Source of the DNA: Sphingomonas radiodurans
Lineage (GTDB): Bacteria > Pseudomonadota > Alphaproteobacteria > Sphingomonadales > Sphingomonadaceae
Length of the DNA: 64,000 nt
Direction: 5' to 3'
NCBI RefSeq assembly: GCF_020866845.1
Contig: NZ_CP086594.1
Location: forward strand, 558,001-622,000
Each line of letters opens with the position of its first letter. Position 1 is the stretch's first letter. Position numbers and translations under genes: made by a program. The notes beneath the pieces are model-generated. The model had not been told where the DNA came from, ran no database searches, and saw only the letters and a program-made list of their open reading frames with translations. This document shows positions 15,292 through 24,420 of this stretch, piece by piece.

Positions 15292-16437
15292 TTACCTCAC
15301 CTGGCCGAGCCGATCCTTTGGAATATGCGTGATGCGGCAGGCGAGATCGGCCTCGCCGCTAGCAACGATCCAGTAATGGCCCGCGTCGGCGATCCCTGTC
15401 GTGAAGACCACGTCGTCGATGTACATCTTGTCCTCGAGCGGCGCGGTCAGTGCCGGGTTGGGGCTGAGCAGCGGTTGGTACTGGGTTGCGAGGGTGCGCC
15501 AGGGTTCGTGCTTGTCGAGCAGCGTCCAGTACGTGCGATAGATGCCTACGACACCCGATGGCTCGACGCCGTGCCACAGCGTCATCCAGCCCTCCTGCCC
15601 GTCGATTGTGGTCAGTACCGGCGGGGCGCCGCCGCCGATGCGCGCGGTGGAGACTGTGGCGGCGTGGGGACGGATGCCGGGATGGTCGCTGGGCTTCCAG
15701 TGCAAGGCGTCGGGGGACGCGGCGAGGTTGATCGACGGGCCGGCGCGCCATTCGCTGTTGGGAGGATAAGCGAAGTACAGATCGCCGAGCGGTCTGGTCT
15801 GCGCCCAATAGTGTCCGCCGATCTGCCCTTCGAAGATCAGCATGTCCTTGTTCTGGTGATCGAGGACGATGCCTTCGAGCTTCCAGTCGATCGCGTCAGG
15901 GCTGGTGTAGAGCGTGGTCGAATGGCGTTCTGGGCTTACCGAGCAGGTGGTCATTAAATAGCGATCACCGACCCGGCTGATGCGGGCGTCCTCGACGCCG
16001 TAGGTCTGGTACGGTGCGCGCGGGGCGATTGCGCGGTCGTAGCGGATTGCCTCGATGCGGCGGCCTTCGGGATCGAGCTCGACGGGTAGCAGCCACGACA
16101 ATGAGGTGAGCGCCATCACCTTCCACCCGTCGCCGCGCACCATGAACTTGCGCGGATCGGTGGTGTCGACGAGATCGAGCGGCCAGGCGTCGAGCACGTA
16201 CGCGCCATCCTGCCAGCGGATCGCGCGGACGTTGCCGTCGCGGATCGGCGCGCGCAGCGCCTCGGCGATGCGGACCATCAGCAGGATGTTGCCGTTGGGT
16301 AGCCGCGTCATGCCGGGGTTGAAGGCGCCCAGAACGTACGTTTCTTCGCCGAGCTGGCCGGCGAGCGGGGAGCGCGACAGGTCGACGTCGTCTGGGCTGA
16401 AGACGAGATGGTCGAGCGGGAAATCTTCCTGGTGCAT
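15292..16437 (-). CDS. GH130-type glycoside phosphorylase/hydrolase
   Basis: 381 residues forming a five-bladed propeller-like sequence. It shows the family signature region with YGVEDARISR, FNPGMTRLPNGNILL near the N-terminus, and FEGQIGGHYWA centrally. GH130 members act on beta-mannosides, by phosphorolysis or hydrolysis, in the cytoplasm or periplasm. No signal peptide is visible, so a cytoplasmic place is expected. It lies 16 bases after the alpha/beta hydrolase gene, so the two probably form one transcript. Subfamily and substrate cannot be told. Confidence 0.8.
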   Translation of the reverse strand: MHQEDFPLDHLVFSPDDVDLSRSPLAGQLGEETYVLGAFNPGMTRLPNGNILLMVRIAEALRAPIRDGNVRAIRWQDGAYVLDAWPLDLVDTTDPRKFMVRGDGWKVMALTSLSWLLPVELDPEGRRIEAIRYDRAIAPRAPYQTYGVEDARISRVGDRYLMTTCSVSPERHSTTLYTSPDAIDWKLEGIVLDHQNKDMLIFEGQIGGHYWAQTRPLGDLYFAYPPNSEWRAGPSINLAASPDALHWKPSDHPGIRPHAATVSTARIGGGAPPVLTTIDGQEGWMTLWHGVEPSGVVGIYRTYWTLLDKHEPWRTLATQYQPLLSPNPALTAPLEDKMYIDDVVFTTGIADAGHYWIVASGEADLACRITHIPKDRLGQVR

Positions 16438-16453
16438 CGCGGCGCTTAGCGGC

Positions 16454-17329
16454 TCAGGCCGCCTGCGGTTCCCGTTCAGCGCGGGCGAGGAGGCGGTCGA
16501 TCGCGGCGTCTACTTCGGGCTCAGCGAGCGTGGGAGCATGGCCGATGTCGGGCAAGGTCAGCAACTCGGCGTCGGGCAGCGCGGCGATCATTCGCTCGGC
16601 GACCGGGGCGGTCAGGATGTCCGAGCGGCCGCCGCGCACGACCAGGACGGGCGCCTTGCGGAGCGCGGCGAGCGCGCGCCACATGTCCGGCCCGGCCTCG
16701 TTGCCCGGCACGCGGAACGGCTCGGCGATCTTGAGATCGTAATCGAGCACGATGCGGCCGGCATTGTTCAGCCGGTACAGCCGCTTGGCCATCGCCAGCC
16801 AATCCTTGATCGTCCAGTCGGGATAAACTTCCGCATTGCCTTCCTGCACCGCGCGGGCGGCGTGCATCCAGGTCGGCCAGGCGCTGGAGCGGCCGACATA
16901 GCCGCGGATGCGCGCAAGGCCGGCGGGCTCGATCTCGGGCCCGACATCGTTCAGCAGTGCGCCGGCAATGCGGCCGGGCAGCATCCCGGCGAGCAGCATC
17001 GTGACGATCCCGCCGAGCGAGGTACCGACCGCGACGAAGCGCTCGATTTTCCGATCGGCGAGCAAGGCGGCGATGTCCTGCGCGTAGGTGAGCGGGACGT
17101 AGCTCATCGGATCGCGGGCGTAGGCGCTTTCGCCGCGGCCGCGCAGATCGACCGCGAGGACGCGGCGCGGACCAGCGAGGCGGCGCGCGAGCACGTCGTA
17201 ATCGCGCGCGTTGCGGGTGAGTCCAGGGAGGCACAGCACCGGCAACTTGTCCGCCGCGCCGGGATATTCGCGCGCGTGGAGGCGGAGGCCATCGTTCGAC
17301 CACCAAAAGACATCTTGCCAGGCGGCCAT
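16454..17329 (-). CDS. Alpha/beta-fold hydrolase
   Basis: 291 residues from the ATG of MAAWQDVFWW, chosen because AGGGAGGT precedes it by about six bases. Core motifs: LCLPGLTRNARDYD (oxyanion region), VDLRGRGES, nucleophile elbow GTSLGG, acid in GGRSDIL, and His in IGHAPTL. Such enzymes cleave esters, lactones or C-C bonds; the substrate is unknown. First gene of a pair with GH130 and divergent from selO, whose ATG lies only about 37 bases away. Confidence 0.88.
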   Translation of the reverse strand: MAAWQDVFWWSNDGLRLHAREYPGAADKLPVLCLPGLTRNARDYDVLARRLAGPRRVLAVDLRGRGESAYARDPMSYVPLTYAQDIAALLADRKIERFVAVGTSLGGIVTMLLAGMLPGRIAGALLNDVGPEIEPAGLARIRGYVGRSSAWPTWMHAARAVQEGNAEVYPDWTIKDWLAMAKRLYRLNNAGRIVLDYDLKIAEPFRVPGNEAGPDMWRALAALRKAPVLVVRGGRSDILTAPVAERMIAALPDAELLTLPDIGHAPTLAEPEVDAAIDRLLARAEREPQAA

Positions 17330-17366
17330 GGTTGCACCTCCCTTTGTGCGTGCCCCATATCCACGC

Positions 17367-18755
17367 ATGATGTTCGACCCGCAAGCGTATCGCCCCGAGA
17401 CGACGATCCTTTCGCTCGGGGAGAATTTCTACGATCCCGTCGCCGCGGCGGACTTCCCCGCGACGACGCTGCGCTTTCGCAACGACCGCGCGGCGTCTCA
17501 GGTGGGGCTCGATACGCTCGACGATGCCGAATGGGTGCGTCATTTCGGACGGTTCGAGCCCCTGCCGGGCACGCTGCCGCAGCCGCTGGCGCTGCGGTAT
17601 CACGGGCATCAGTTCCGCGTGTACAATCCCGACATTGGCGACGGGCGCGGCTTCACCTTCGCGCAGATGCGTGATCGCGAGGGGAGGCTGCTCGACCTGG
17701 GCACCAAGGGATCGGGGCAGACGCCGTGGAGCCGCTTCGGCGACGGGCGGCTGACGCTGAAGGGCGGCGTACGCGAGGTGCTGGCGACCGAGATGCTCGC
17801 GGCGCTGGGGGTGAACACGTCGCGCAGCTTTTCGCTGATCGAGACCGGCGAGGCGCTGGAGCGGGGCGACGAGCCCTCCCCTACTCGCTCGGCCGTGCTG
17901 GTGCGGCTGAGCCATTCGCATATCCGGATCGGCACCTTCCAGCGGCTCGCGTACGAGCGCGACGAGGCGGGCATGCGGCGACTGGTGCGGTATGTTCTTG
18001 GCAACCTCTACGGCGAGGACGGCGAGGATCCGGTGCGGCTGCTGGAGCTGGTGGTCGCGCGCACCGCGCGGCTGGCGGCGTCGTATATGGCGGCAGGGTT
18101 CGTCCACGGCGTGCTCAATTCGGACAACATCAACGTGACGGGGGAGAGCTTCGACTATGGGCCGTGGCGGTTTGCGCCGACGTGGGATCCGGAGTTAGTC
18201 GCGGCGTATTTCGATCACGCCGGGATCTACGCCTTTGGGCGCCAGCCCGAGGCGATCCACTGGGATGCGATGCAACTCGCCGCGTCGCTGCGGCTGATTG
18301 CGGAGGCGGAGCCGCTGATTGCGGCGCTGGATGGTTTCGGCACGGCGTATCAGCCGGCGGTGACGGGGGCGCTGCTGTGGCGGATGGGGCGGCAGGCGGT
18401 GTCGCCGGAAGCAGATCGCGCAGCGATTCAGGTTATCGAACGTGCGCTGCGCGAAACGGGCGTGGCGATCGACGAGTTCTTCTTTGACGTGTTCGGCCAG
18501 GCGTTGCCGGCGCAGTACGGCGCTGAGTGGGACGAGGCGCGCGCCGTGCTCGACGCCGCGCCGCTGCGTGCCGATCGGTCGCACCCGCATTGGTCGGGCG
18601 CGCCGTGCGCGATGCTGATCGACGAGGTTGAGGCGATCTGGAGCGCGATCGCCGACTGTGACGATTGGACGCCATTCAATGCCAAGATCGCCGCAATCCG
18701 TGCGATGGGCGAGGCGCTTAGCGGCAACTTGTCTCGCCCGGCTGATTTCTCGTAA
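17367..18755 (+). CDS. selO: SelO/YdiU protein adenylyltransferase
   Basis: 462 residues, close to the usual length of this pseudokinase-fold family. Family features: LRYHGHQFRVYNPDIGDGRG, DLGTKGSGQTPWSR, TLKGGVREVLATEMLAALGV, then GFVHGVLNSDNINVTGESFDYGP with the catalytic/metal motif. It transfers AMP from ATP to protein Ser, Thr or Tyr, linked with redox stress. The ATG at 17367 has no clear ribosome site; an in-frame ATG at 17328 (inside a CCATGG shared with the divergent gene) is an alternative that would add 13 residues. Confidence 0.94.
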   Translation: MMFDPQAYRPETTILSLGENFYDPVAAADFPATTLRFRNDRAASQVGLDTLDDAEWVRHFGRFEPLPGTLPQPLALRYHGHQFRVYNPDIGDGRGFTFAQMRDREGRLLDLGTKGSGQTPWSRFGDGRLTLKGGVREVLATEMLAALGVNTSRSFSLIETGEALERGDEPSPTRSAVLVRLSHSHIRIGTFQRLAYERDEAGMRRLVRYVLGNLYGEDGEDPVRLLELVVARTARLAASYMAAGFVHGVLNSDNINVTGESFDYGPWRFAPTWDPELVAAYFDHAGIYAFGRQPEAIHWDAMQLAASLRLIAEAEPLIAALDGFGTAYQPAVTGALLWRMGRQAVSPEADRAAIQVIERALRETGVAIDEFFFDVFGQALPAQYGAEWDEARAVLDAAPLRADRSHPHWSGAPCAMLIDEVEAIWSAIADCDDWTPFNAKIAAIRAMGEALSGNLSRPADFS

Positions 18756-18808
18756 GGACAAACGGAAGGATTGCCCTTCACAACGGGGCGAACACCAGAG
18801 GTTTGCCC

Positions 18809-20218
18809 GTGAGTGAGATCGTATCCTTCGAACCTGCGACCGGTGCCGAGCTGTGGCGTGGGCCGATCGGCGATGTCGATGCGGAAGTCGCCGCGGCGCG
18901 GAGCGGCTGGTCGACCTGGGCGGCGCGGCCGCTGACCTATCGTATCGAGACGATGCGGCGCTTTGCAAATGTCGTCCGCCAGCGCGCCGAGGCGTTTGCC
19001 GACGTGATCGCACGCGAGACGGGCAAGCCGCTGTGGGAAGCGCGCACCGAGGTCGACACGGTAATCGGCAAAGTCGACATTTCGGTATCGGCTTATTCGG
19101 AGCGTAGTGCGCAGCGACGGCTCGACGCACCGATGGGATCGCGTATGGCGCTGCGGCACAAGCCGCACGGCGTGCTCGCGGTGCTGGGGCCGTACAATTT
19201 TCCGGCACATCTGCCCAATGGCCATATCGTGCCGGCGCTGATCGCGGGCAATGCGGTGATCTTCAAGCCATCCGAGAAGACGCCGGCGACGGGCGTGTTC
19301 CTCGTGGAATGCTATCGCGCCGCTGGCGTGCCGGAGGAATGCATCCGGCTGTTGATCGGCGGGCCGAACGAAGGCCGAGCGCTGGCCGGGCACGACGGGA
19401 TCGACGGGTTGCTGTTCACAGGATCGGCGCGCACCGGGATCGCGCTGAATCGTGCTTTCGCCGAAAAGCCCGAGAAGATCCTGGCGCTCGAAATGGGCGG
19501 CAACAACCCGATCGTGGTGTGGGACACGCCCGATCTCTACACTGCAGCGGTGCTGGTAATCCAATCGGCGTTCACGACGGCGGGCCAGCGCTGCACGGCA
19601 GCGCGGCGGCTGATCGTCGACGAGAAACTCTATGAGCCGCTGATGGAGCAGATCACCAAGATCGTCGCTCGGCTAATCGTCGATCATCCGCACGCCGACC
19701 CGACACCGTTCATGGGCCCGGTGATCGACAATCAGGTTGCCGACGAACTGACCGAGAGCTTCCTCGCGCTGATGATGCGTGGCGGGCGGGCGATCCGTCA
19801 CTTGGTTCGACCCGTCGAGGACCGGCCGTTCCTGCTGCCCAGTATCATCGATATGACCAACGTGGCCGATCGGCCCGACATCGAGCTGTTCGGCCCGATC
19901 CTGCAGGTGGTGCGCGAGACCGACTTCGACTCTGCGGTCGCCGAGGCAAATAACACGCGCTATGGCCTGTCGGCGTCGCTGATCAGCCAGACGCCCGCGC
20001 TATACGACCGGTTCTGGGCCGGGACGCGCGCCGGCATCGTCAACTGGAACCGGCCGACCAACGGCGCATCGTCCTCGGCGCCGTTCGGCGGCGTCGGCTG
20101 GTCGGGCAATCACCGGCCGAGCGCCTATTACGCGGCTGATTATTGCGCATATCCGGTTGTGTCGAATGAGGCGGATGCGGCGCGTGCGTCGATCGGGATC
20201 GGCCTGCGGGACGCCTGA
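18809..20218 (+). CDS. astD: Succinylglutamate-semialdehyde dehydrogenase
   Basis: 469 residues from GTG (VSEIVSFEPATG), with AGAGG seven bases before it; a TTG two codons earlier is possible. Aldehyde dehydrogenase fold with LGPYNFP, FKPSEKTP, FTGSARTG, the general base in LEMGGNNP and catalytic Cys in TTAGQRCTAARR. The GGNNP motif and overall pattern fit AstD, last-but-one step of the arginine succinyltransferase pathway, oxidising N-succinylglutamate semialdehyde with NAD. The other ast genes are not in the window, so the assignment relies on sequence only. Confidence 0.85.
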   Translation: MSEIVSFEPATGAELWRGPIGDVDAEVAAARSGWSTWAARPLTYRIETMRRFANVVRQRAEAFADVIARETGKPLWEARTEVDTVIGKVDISVSAYSERSAQRRLDAPMGSRMALRHKPHGVLAVLGPYNFPAHLPNGHIVPALIAGNAVIFKPSEKTPATGVFLVECYRAAGVPEECIRLLIGGPNEGRALAGHDGIDGLLFTGSARTGIALNRAFAEKPEKILALEMGGNNPIVVWDTPDLYTAAVLVIQSAFTTAGQRCTAARRLIVDEKLYEPLMEQITKIVARLIVDHPHADPTPFMGPVIDNQVADELTESFLALMMRGGRAIRHLVRPVEDRPFLLPSIIDMTNVADRPDIELFGPILQVVRETDFDSAVAEANNTRYGLSASLISQTPALYDRFWAGTRAGIVNWNRPTNGASSSAPFGGVGWSGNHRPSAYYAADYCAYPVVSNEADAARASIGIGLRDA

Positions 20219-20273
20219 TGAGGTGAACCTCATCTTGTATCAGCAATGCCGTCGCAATCGTTGGGGTACGGAA

Positions 20274-20375
20274 ATGGCCAAGACTGCCAGGGCCCCCAAG
20301 CTAACCTACGCCTTCGCCAAGCATCGCTCGGTTGCTGTGGGCCGGGGCGAGGACCATCTCCCTGGCAATGGCTAG
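20274..20375 (+). CDS. 33-residue ORF coupled to cobA
   Basis: Reads MAKTARAPKLTYAFAKHRSV, then AVGRGEDHLPGNG. Its TAG (20373-20375) overlaps the cobA ATG (20368) as ATGGCTAG, so ribosomes ending here could start cobA. A GGTACGGA site lies just before its own ATG, while cobA itself has only a distant purine stretch. It may be a leader peptide or a coupling ORF. No family recognised. Confidence 0.35.
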   Translation: MAKTARAPKLTYAFAKHRSVAVGRGEDHLPGNG

Positions 20376-21159
20376 CCTTCTCGATCCCGATGCGCGTGGG
20401 CGCGTGATCCTCGTCGGAGCGGGTCCGGGCGATCCGGGGCTGCTGACGGTGCGTGCGGTCGCGGCGTTGAAGGCGGCGGATGTCGTGGTGCATGATGGGC
20501 TGATCGATCCGCGCGTGCTCGCGATCGCGCCGGAGAGTGCGCATCGGATTTCGGTCGCGAAAAAGCGCGCACGGCACACGGTGCCGCAGGACGCGATCAA
20601 TGCGCTGATCGTGGCGCACGTGCGCGCCGGCAGTGTCGTTGTGCGGTTGAAGGGCGGCGATCCGTTTATTTTCGGGCGCGGCGGCGAGGAGGTCGAGGCG
20701 GTGCGCGCGGCGGGGTTGCCGGTGGAGGTAATTCCCGGTGTCTCGGCGGCACTCGGCTGCGCAGCGGAGGCGATGCTGCCGCTGACGCATCGCGACCATT
20801 CAAGCGCGGTCAGCTTCGTGGCGGGCCAGTGCAAAGGGCTGAGCGACCAGGATTGGGCCGGCCTCGCGGGCCAGGGCCGCACGTTGGTGATCTACATGGG
20901 CGTCGCAACAGCGGAGACGATCGCCGACAAGCTGATGGCCGACGGCGTAGCGCCCGACATGCCGGTCGCGGTGCTGGAGCGGGGCACCCTGCCCGGCCAT
21001 CGCGCGCTCAAGACTTTGCTGGCGGATCTCGGCGCGATGGTGCAGCGCGAGGCGGTGGCGAGCCCGGCGATCATCGTCGTGGGCGAAGTGGTCGAGTTGA
21101 GCGATGCCGAGGATCGGCTGGCCGGCTGGGCACGTGCAGCGGAGTCGATGAGCGCATGA
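20368..21159 (+). CDS. cobA: Uroporphyrinogen-III C-methyltransferase (SUMT)
   Basis: 263 residues. Uses two S-adenosylmethionine to convert uroporphyrinogen III to precorrin-2, here for the siroheme of the reductase encoded downstream. Motifs: ILVGAGPGDPGLLTVRA at the N-terminus, ADVVVHDGLI, VRLKGGDPFIFGRGGEE, and PGVSAALGCAA...PLTHRD, then VIYMGV and PAIIVVGEVV. No CysG-type oxidase or ferrochelatase domain is attached. First main gene of the sulfur operon; its TGA overlaps the next ATG. Confidence 0.93.
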   Translation: MASLLDPDARGRVILVGAGPGDPGLLTVRAVAALKAADVVVHDGLIDPRVLAIAPESAHRISVAKKRARHTVPQDAINALIVAHVRAGSVVVRLKGGDPFIFGRGGEEVEAVRAAGLPVEVIPGVSAALGCAAEAMLPLTHRDHSSAVSFVAGQCKGLSDQDWAGLAGQGRTLVIYMGVATAETIADKLMADGVAPDMPVAVLERGTLPGHRALKTLLADLGAMVQREAVASPAIIVVGEVVELSDAEDRLAGWARAAESMSA

Positions 21160-21452
21160 AATTGCTGACCGGAAACGATCTGGCGACGGGCGACGTGACG
21201 TGGTGGACCGGCACGGGCTGGTCACGGCATGTCGAGGATGCGGCCGATGTCGGTGACAAGGGCGAGGGCCTGGCCAAGGCCGAGGAAGGCGCGCGGCGCG
21301 TGAACGTTCCGTATGTGATCGACGCGGTGGCGACAGCGGATGGGCCGCGTCCGGCGCATATCAAGGATCGCATCCGTGCGCTGGGGCCGACGGTTCGGCC
21401 GGACCTGACGCTGAAGCCGGCGGATGTCGATGCCGGCAGTTGGGTGATTTGA
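21156..21452 (+). CDS. DUF2849 protein
   Basis: 98 residues; ATG overlaps the cobA stop (ATGA). The sequence has the pattern of DUF2849 (LTGNDLATGDVTWWT, then ARRVNVPYVIDA and IKDRIRALGPTVRPDL), a family found next to sulfite reductase genes in alphaproteobacteria. No enzyme motif. Genomic placement suggests an accessory role in sulfite reduction, such as electron delivery or cofactor assembly; this is inferred from context only. Confidence 0.85.
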   Translation: MKLLTGNDLATGDVTWWTGTGWSRHVEDAADVGDKGEGLAKAEEGARRVNVPYVIDAVATADGPRPAHIKDRIRALGPTVRPDLTLKPADVDAGSWVI

Positions 21453-21459
21453 ATTTCAA

Positions 21460-21591
21460 TCCTCCCCGCTTCGCGGAGGGGGACCATGCGCGAGCATGGT
21501 GGAGGGGCGGCGCCACAGACGACGCGCTCGCGGAAACGCCCCTCCACCACCCGGCGTTGCCGGGCGGTCCCCCTCCCCGTGCCGGGGAGGA
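21460..21591. repeat. 132-base GC-rich palindromic repeat inside the sulfur operon
   Basis: Two roughly 53-base arms face each other. The left runs TCCTCCCCG, a small hairpin, GAGGGGGACC, an ATGC...GCAT hairpin, then GGTGGAGGGGC. The right arm is its imperfect reverse complement, with CCCGGC...GCCGGG replacing the inner hairpin. Each arm folds on itself and with the other. This is the architecture of paired REP-like or MITE elements. It fills almost the whole 153-base gap between DUF2849 and the reductase. Confidence 0.8.
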
Positions 21592-21605
21592 GCTAGGAAG
21601 AGACG

Positions 21606-23237
21606 ATGTACAAATACGACCAATATGATCAGTCGATCGTCGATGCCCGCGTGGAGGAATTCCGCGACCAGGTGAAGCGTCGGCTTGCCGGGCAGATCAC
21701 CGAGGATCAGTTCAAGCCACTGCGTCTGATGAACGGGCTGTACCTGCAGCTGCACGCGTACATGCTGCGCGTGGCGGTGCCGTATGGCACGCTCGACGGG
21801 CGGCAGATGCGGATGCTGGGGCATATCGCGCGCAAATATGACCGCGGCTACGGCCATTTCACGACGCGGCAGAACATCCAGTACAATTGGATCAAGCTGG
21901 AGGACGCGCCAGACATCCTCGCCGAGCTGGCGACGGTGGAGATGCATGCGATCCAGACGAGCGGAAATTGCATCCGCAACATCAGTTCGGATCAATACGC
22001 CGGCGCGGCAGCGGACGAAGTGGCGGATCCGCGGCCGTGGGCCGAGCTGCTGCGGCAGTGGAGCACGTTCCACCCGGAATTCAGCTACTTGCCGCGCAAG
22101 TTCAAGATCGCGGTTATCGCGAGCCCGGAAGATCGCGCGGCGATGCGGCTGCACGATATCGGGATCGAGCTGGTCAAGCGTGACGGCGTTCTGGGCGGGC
22201 GGGTATTCGTCGGCGGCGGCATGGGCCGTACGCCGATGATCGGCCCGAAGATCAAGGACTTCGTTACCGCCGACGATCTGCTGAGCTATGTCGAGGCGTG
22301 CCTGCGCGTGTACAATCGCTATGGCCGGCGCGACAATATCTACAAGGCGCGGATCAAGATCCTGATTCATGAGATCGGCGCGGACGAATATCGCCGGCAG
22401 GTCGAGGAAGAGTTCGCGCATGTGAAGACGCTGGGAATCGATCCGCCGGTGGCGGAGCTCGAGCGGATCACGGCGTTCTTCGCGCCACCCGCGTTCGAAA
22501 CCGGTGCTCCCGACGAGATCGACCGGGGCGACCCCGATTTCGCGGTGTGGGTCGATCAGAACGTGAAGCCGCACCAGGCGCCGGGCTATGCGATCGTCAA
22601 CATCTCGCTGAAACCGGTCGGCGGCATCCCGGGGGATGCGACCGCGGACCAGATCGACCTGATGGCCGATCTTGCCGAGCGCTATGCGTTCGACGAGCTG
22701 CGCGTGACGCATGCGCAGAACATCGTCCTGCCGCACGTGCGCAAGGCAGATCTGTACGCGGTGTGGCAGGCACTGACCGACGCGGGGCTCGCCGAGGCGA
22801 ACCTCGACCTGATCAGCGACATCATCGCTTGCCCAGGGCTCGATTATTGCAGTCTCGCCAACGCGCGATCGATCCCGCTCGCGCAGAAGATCGCGACGCG
22901 CTTCAGCGACCTCGATCGGCAGCGCGATCTGGGCGAGCTGAAGCTCAAAATCAGCGGCTGCATCAACGCGTGCGGCCACCATCATGCCGGGCACATCGGC
23001 ATCCTGGGCGTCGATAAGAAGGGCAAGGAGAATTACCAGCTCCTACTCGGCGGATCGGGCGCGGAGGACGTGAGCCTCGGCAAGATCACCGGCCCCGGCT
23101 TCGACGAGGATGGCGTGGTCGATGCGATCGAGCGCGTGACCGATCGCTTCGTTCAGGTGCGCGAGCCCGGCGAGCGGTTCCTCGACACGTACCGCCGCGT
23201 CGGCTTCGAGACGTTCAAGGAGGCGATCTATGGATAA
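21606..23237 (+). CDS. cysI: Nitrite/sulfite reductase hemoprotein (CysI-like)
   Basis: 543 residues with two ferredoxin-like halves. The siroheme/4Fe-4S ligands are visible as CPGLDYC and, about 35 residues later, SGCINACGHHHAGHIG. N-terminal YKYDQYDQ and NGLYLQLHAYMLRVAVPYG are typical of the alphaproteobacterial single-subunit form. It reduces sulfite to sulfide with six electrons in the cytoplasm; a nitrite role cannot be excluded, but cysH and DUF934 downstream favour sulfite. GAGGAG lies 12-17 bases before the ATG, within the end of the repeat. Confidence 0.92.
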   Translation: MYKYDQYDQSIVDARVEEFRDQVKRRLAGQITEDQFKPLRLMNGLYLQLHAYMLRVAVPYGTLDGRQMRMLGHIARKYDRGYGHFTTRQNIQYNWIKLEDAPDILAELATVEMHAIQTSGNCIRNISSDQYAGAAADEVADPRPWAELLRQWSTFHPEFSYLPRKFKIAVIASPEDRAAMRLHDIGIELVKRDGVLGGRVFVGGGMGRTPMIGPKIKDFVTADDLLSYVEACLRVYNRYGRRDNIYKARIKILIHEIGADEYRRQVEEEFAHVKTLGIDPPVAELERITAFFAPPAFETGAPDEIDRGDPDFAVWVDQNVKPHQAPGYAIVNISLKPVGGIPGDATADQIDLMADLAERYAFDELRVTHAQNIVLPHVRKADLYAVWQALTDAGLAEANLDLISDIIACPGLDYCSLANARSIPLAQKIATRFSDLDRQRDLGELKLKISGCINACGHHHAGHIGILGVDKKGKENYQLLLGGSGAEDVSLGKITGPGFDEDGVVDAIERVTDRFVQVREPGERFLDTYRRVGFETFKEAIYG

Positions 23238-23658
23238 TCTGCTGCGCTTCCGCGACGACGAGGCACATGACGAGCCGGCGGTGACGCTCGATTCGTTCCT
23301 CGAAGGCCAAACCAACGCTGGTGCGGTGCGGATCGAGGCGGGTGACGATGCGCGGGCGCTGCTGCCGCATCTGGGACAATTGGCGCTGGTCGAAGTGAGC
23401 TTCCCGACGTTCCGTGATGGCCGTGGCTATTCCGCCGCTCGCGTCCTGCGCGAGGGCGGCTATGTCGGCGAACTGCGCGCGGCGGGCGATGTGCTGGTCG
23501 ATCAGATTCCGCTGATGCGGCGCTGCGGTTTCGACAGCTTCGCGCCGGAAGCGCCGGTCGACGCCGAGACGTTGCAACGCAGCCTCGTCCGTTACGATTT
23601 CCGGTATCAGTCGGCTGCCGATGCGGTGGTGCCGGTGTGGAAGCTGCGGCATGGCTGA
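23230..23658 (+). CDS. DUF934 protein (sulfite-reduction accessory)
   Basis: 142 residues; its ATG lies 8 bases inside the end of the reductase gene. The family pattern is present: VEVSFPTFRDGRGYSAARVLRE, GYVGELRAAGDVLVDQI, LMRRCGFDSF and YDFRYQ. DUF934 proteins accompany cysI and cysH in proteobacteria and are often labelled as oxidoreductases likely involved in sulfite reduction, without biochemical proof that I know. Stop overlaps the cysH start. Confidence 0.9.
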   Translation: MDNLLRFRDDEAHDEPAVTLDSFLEGQTNAGAVRIEAGDDARALLPHLGQLALVEVSFPTFRDGRGYSAARVLREGGYVGELRAAGDVLVDQIPLMRRCGFDSFAPEAPVDAETLQRSLVRYDFRYQSAADAVVPVWKLRHG

Positions 23659-24409
23659 GGCCGCACGGCGCCTCGACATGATCGACGTCGCACCGGCATT
23701 CACACTGCTGGACGCGGCGACGATGGAGATGCGCTTTGCGGGTGTCGACACGCAGGAGATGCTGCGCGAGCTGCTGGCCGGTGAACTGAAGGGGCGCGTC
23801 GCGGCGGTTTCGTCGTTCGGATCGGAGTCGGCGGTGCTGCTGCACATGATCGCGGCGGTCGACAAGGACGTGCCGGTCGTGTTCACGAACACGCAGAAGA
23901 TGTTCGGCGAAACGCTTGAATATCGCGACGAACTTTCCGAGCGGCTGGGGTTCACCGACCTCAGGGTGTACCGCCCGGATCCGCGCCTGCTCGCAGCGAA
24001 GGATGCCAATGGCCTGCGCTGGTCGTATGATCCGGACGGCTGTTGCGACATCCGCAAGGTCGAGCCGCTGCGCCGTGCGCTGCAACCGTTCGATGCGTGG
24101 ATTTCGGGTCGCAAGGGCTTCCAGGCGCGGACGCGGATCGCCTTGCCGCGGTTCGAGGTCGACGAGGGGCGGTTGAAGCTCAACCCGCTGGCGGATTGGG
24201 ACAAAGCGCGGATCGAGGCGTATTTCGACACCCACGAACTGCCGCGGCATCCGCTGGAGGCGGACGGCTATCCGTCGATCGGGTGCAAGCCCTGCACGTC
24301 CAAGGTGCTGCCGGGCGAAGACCCCCGCGCCGGGCGCTGGCGCGGGTGGGAGAAGGTCGAGTGCGGGATCCACGTACCCGAGAAGCCAGGGGAAGAGCCG
24401 GTTTTCTGA
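23651..24409 (+). CDS. cysH: Adenylylsulfate (APS) reductase
   Basis: 252 residues; ATG 8 bases inside the DUF934 end. Nucleotide-binding SSFGSESAVLLHM, TNTQKMF, WISGRKGFQARTR and the catalytic C-terminal ECGIH are present. The CC pair (DGCCDIRK) and CKPC bind a 4Fe-4S cluster, which marks the APS-reducing type rather than the PAPS-only E. coli type. It reduces APS to sulfite with thioredoxin, feeding the reductase encoded just upstream. No sulfate-activation gene (cysD, cysN) appears in the window. Confidence 0.93.
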   Translation: MAEAARRLDMIDVAPAFTLLDAATMEMRFAGVDTQEMLRELLAGELKGRVAAVSSFGSESAVLLHMIAAVDKDVPVVFTNTQKMFGETLEYRDELSERLGFTDLRVYRPDPRLLAAKDANGLRWSYDPDGCCDIRKVEPLRRALQPFDAWISGRKGFQARTRIALPRFEVDEGRLKLNPLADWDKARIEAYFDTHELPRHPLEADGYPSIGCKPCTSKVLPGEDPRAGRWRGWEKVECGIHVPEKPGEEPVF

Positions 24410-24420
24410 TCTTGGTTTCA

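Noticed and set aside
16055..17674. 539-codon plus-strand ORF across GH130, hydrolase and selO
   Set aside because: It crosses three genes with recognised motifs in other frames and has no coherent domain.
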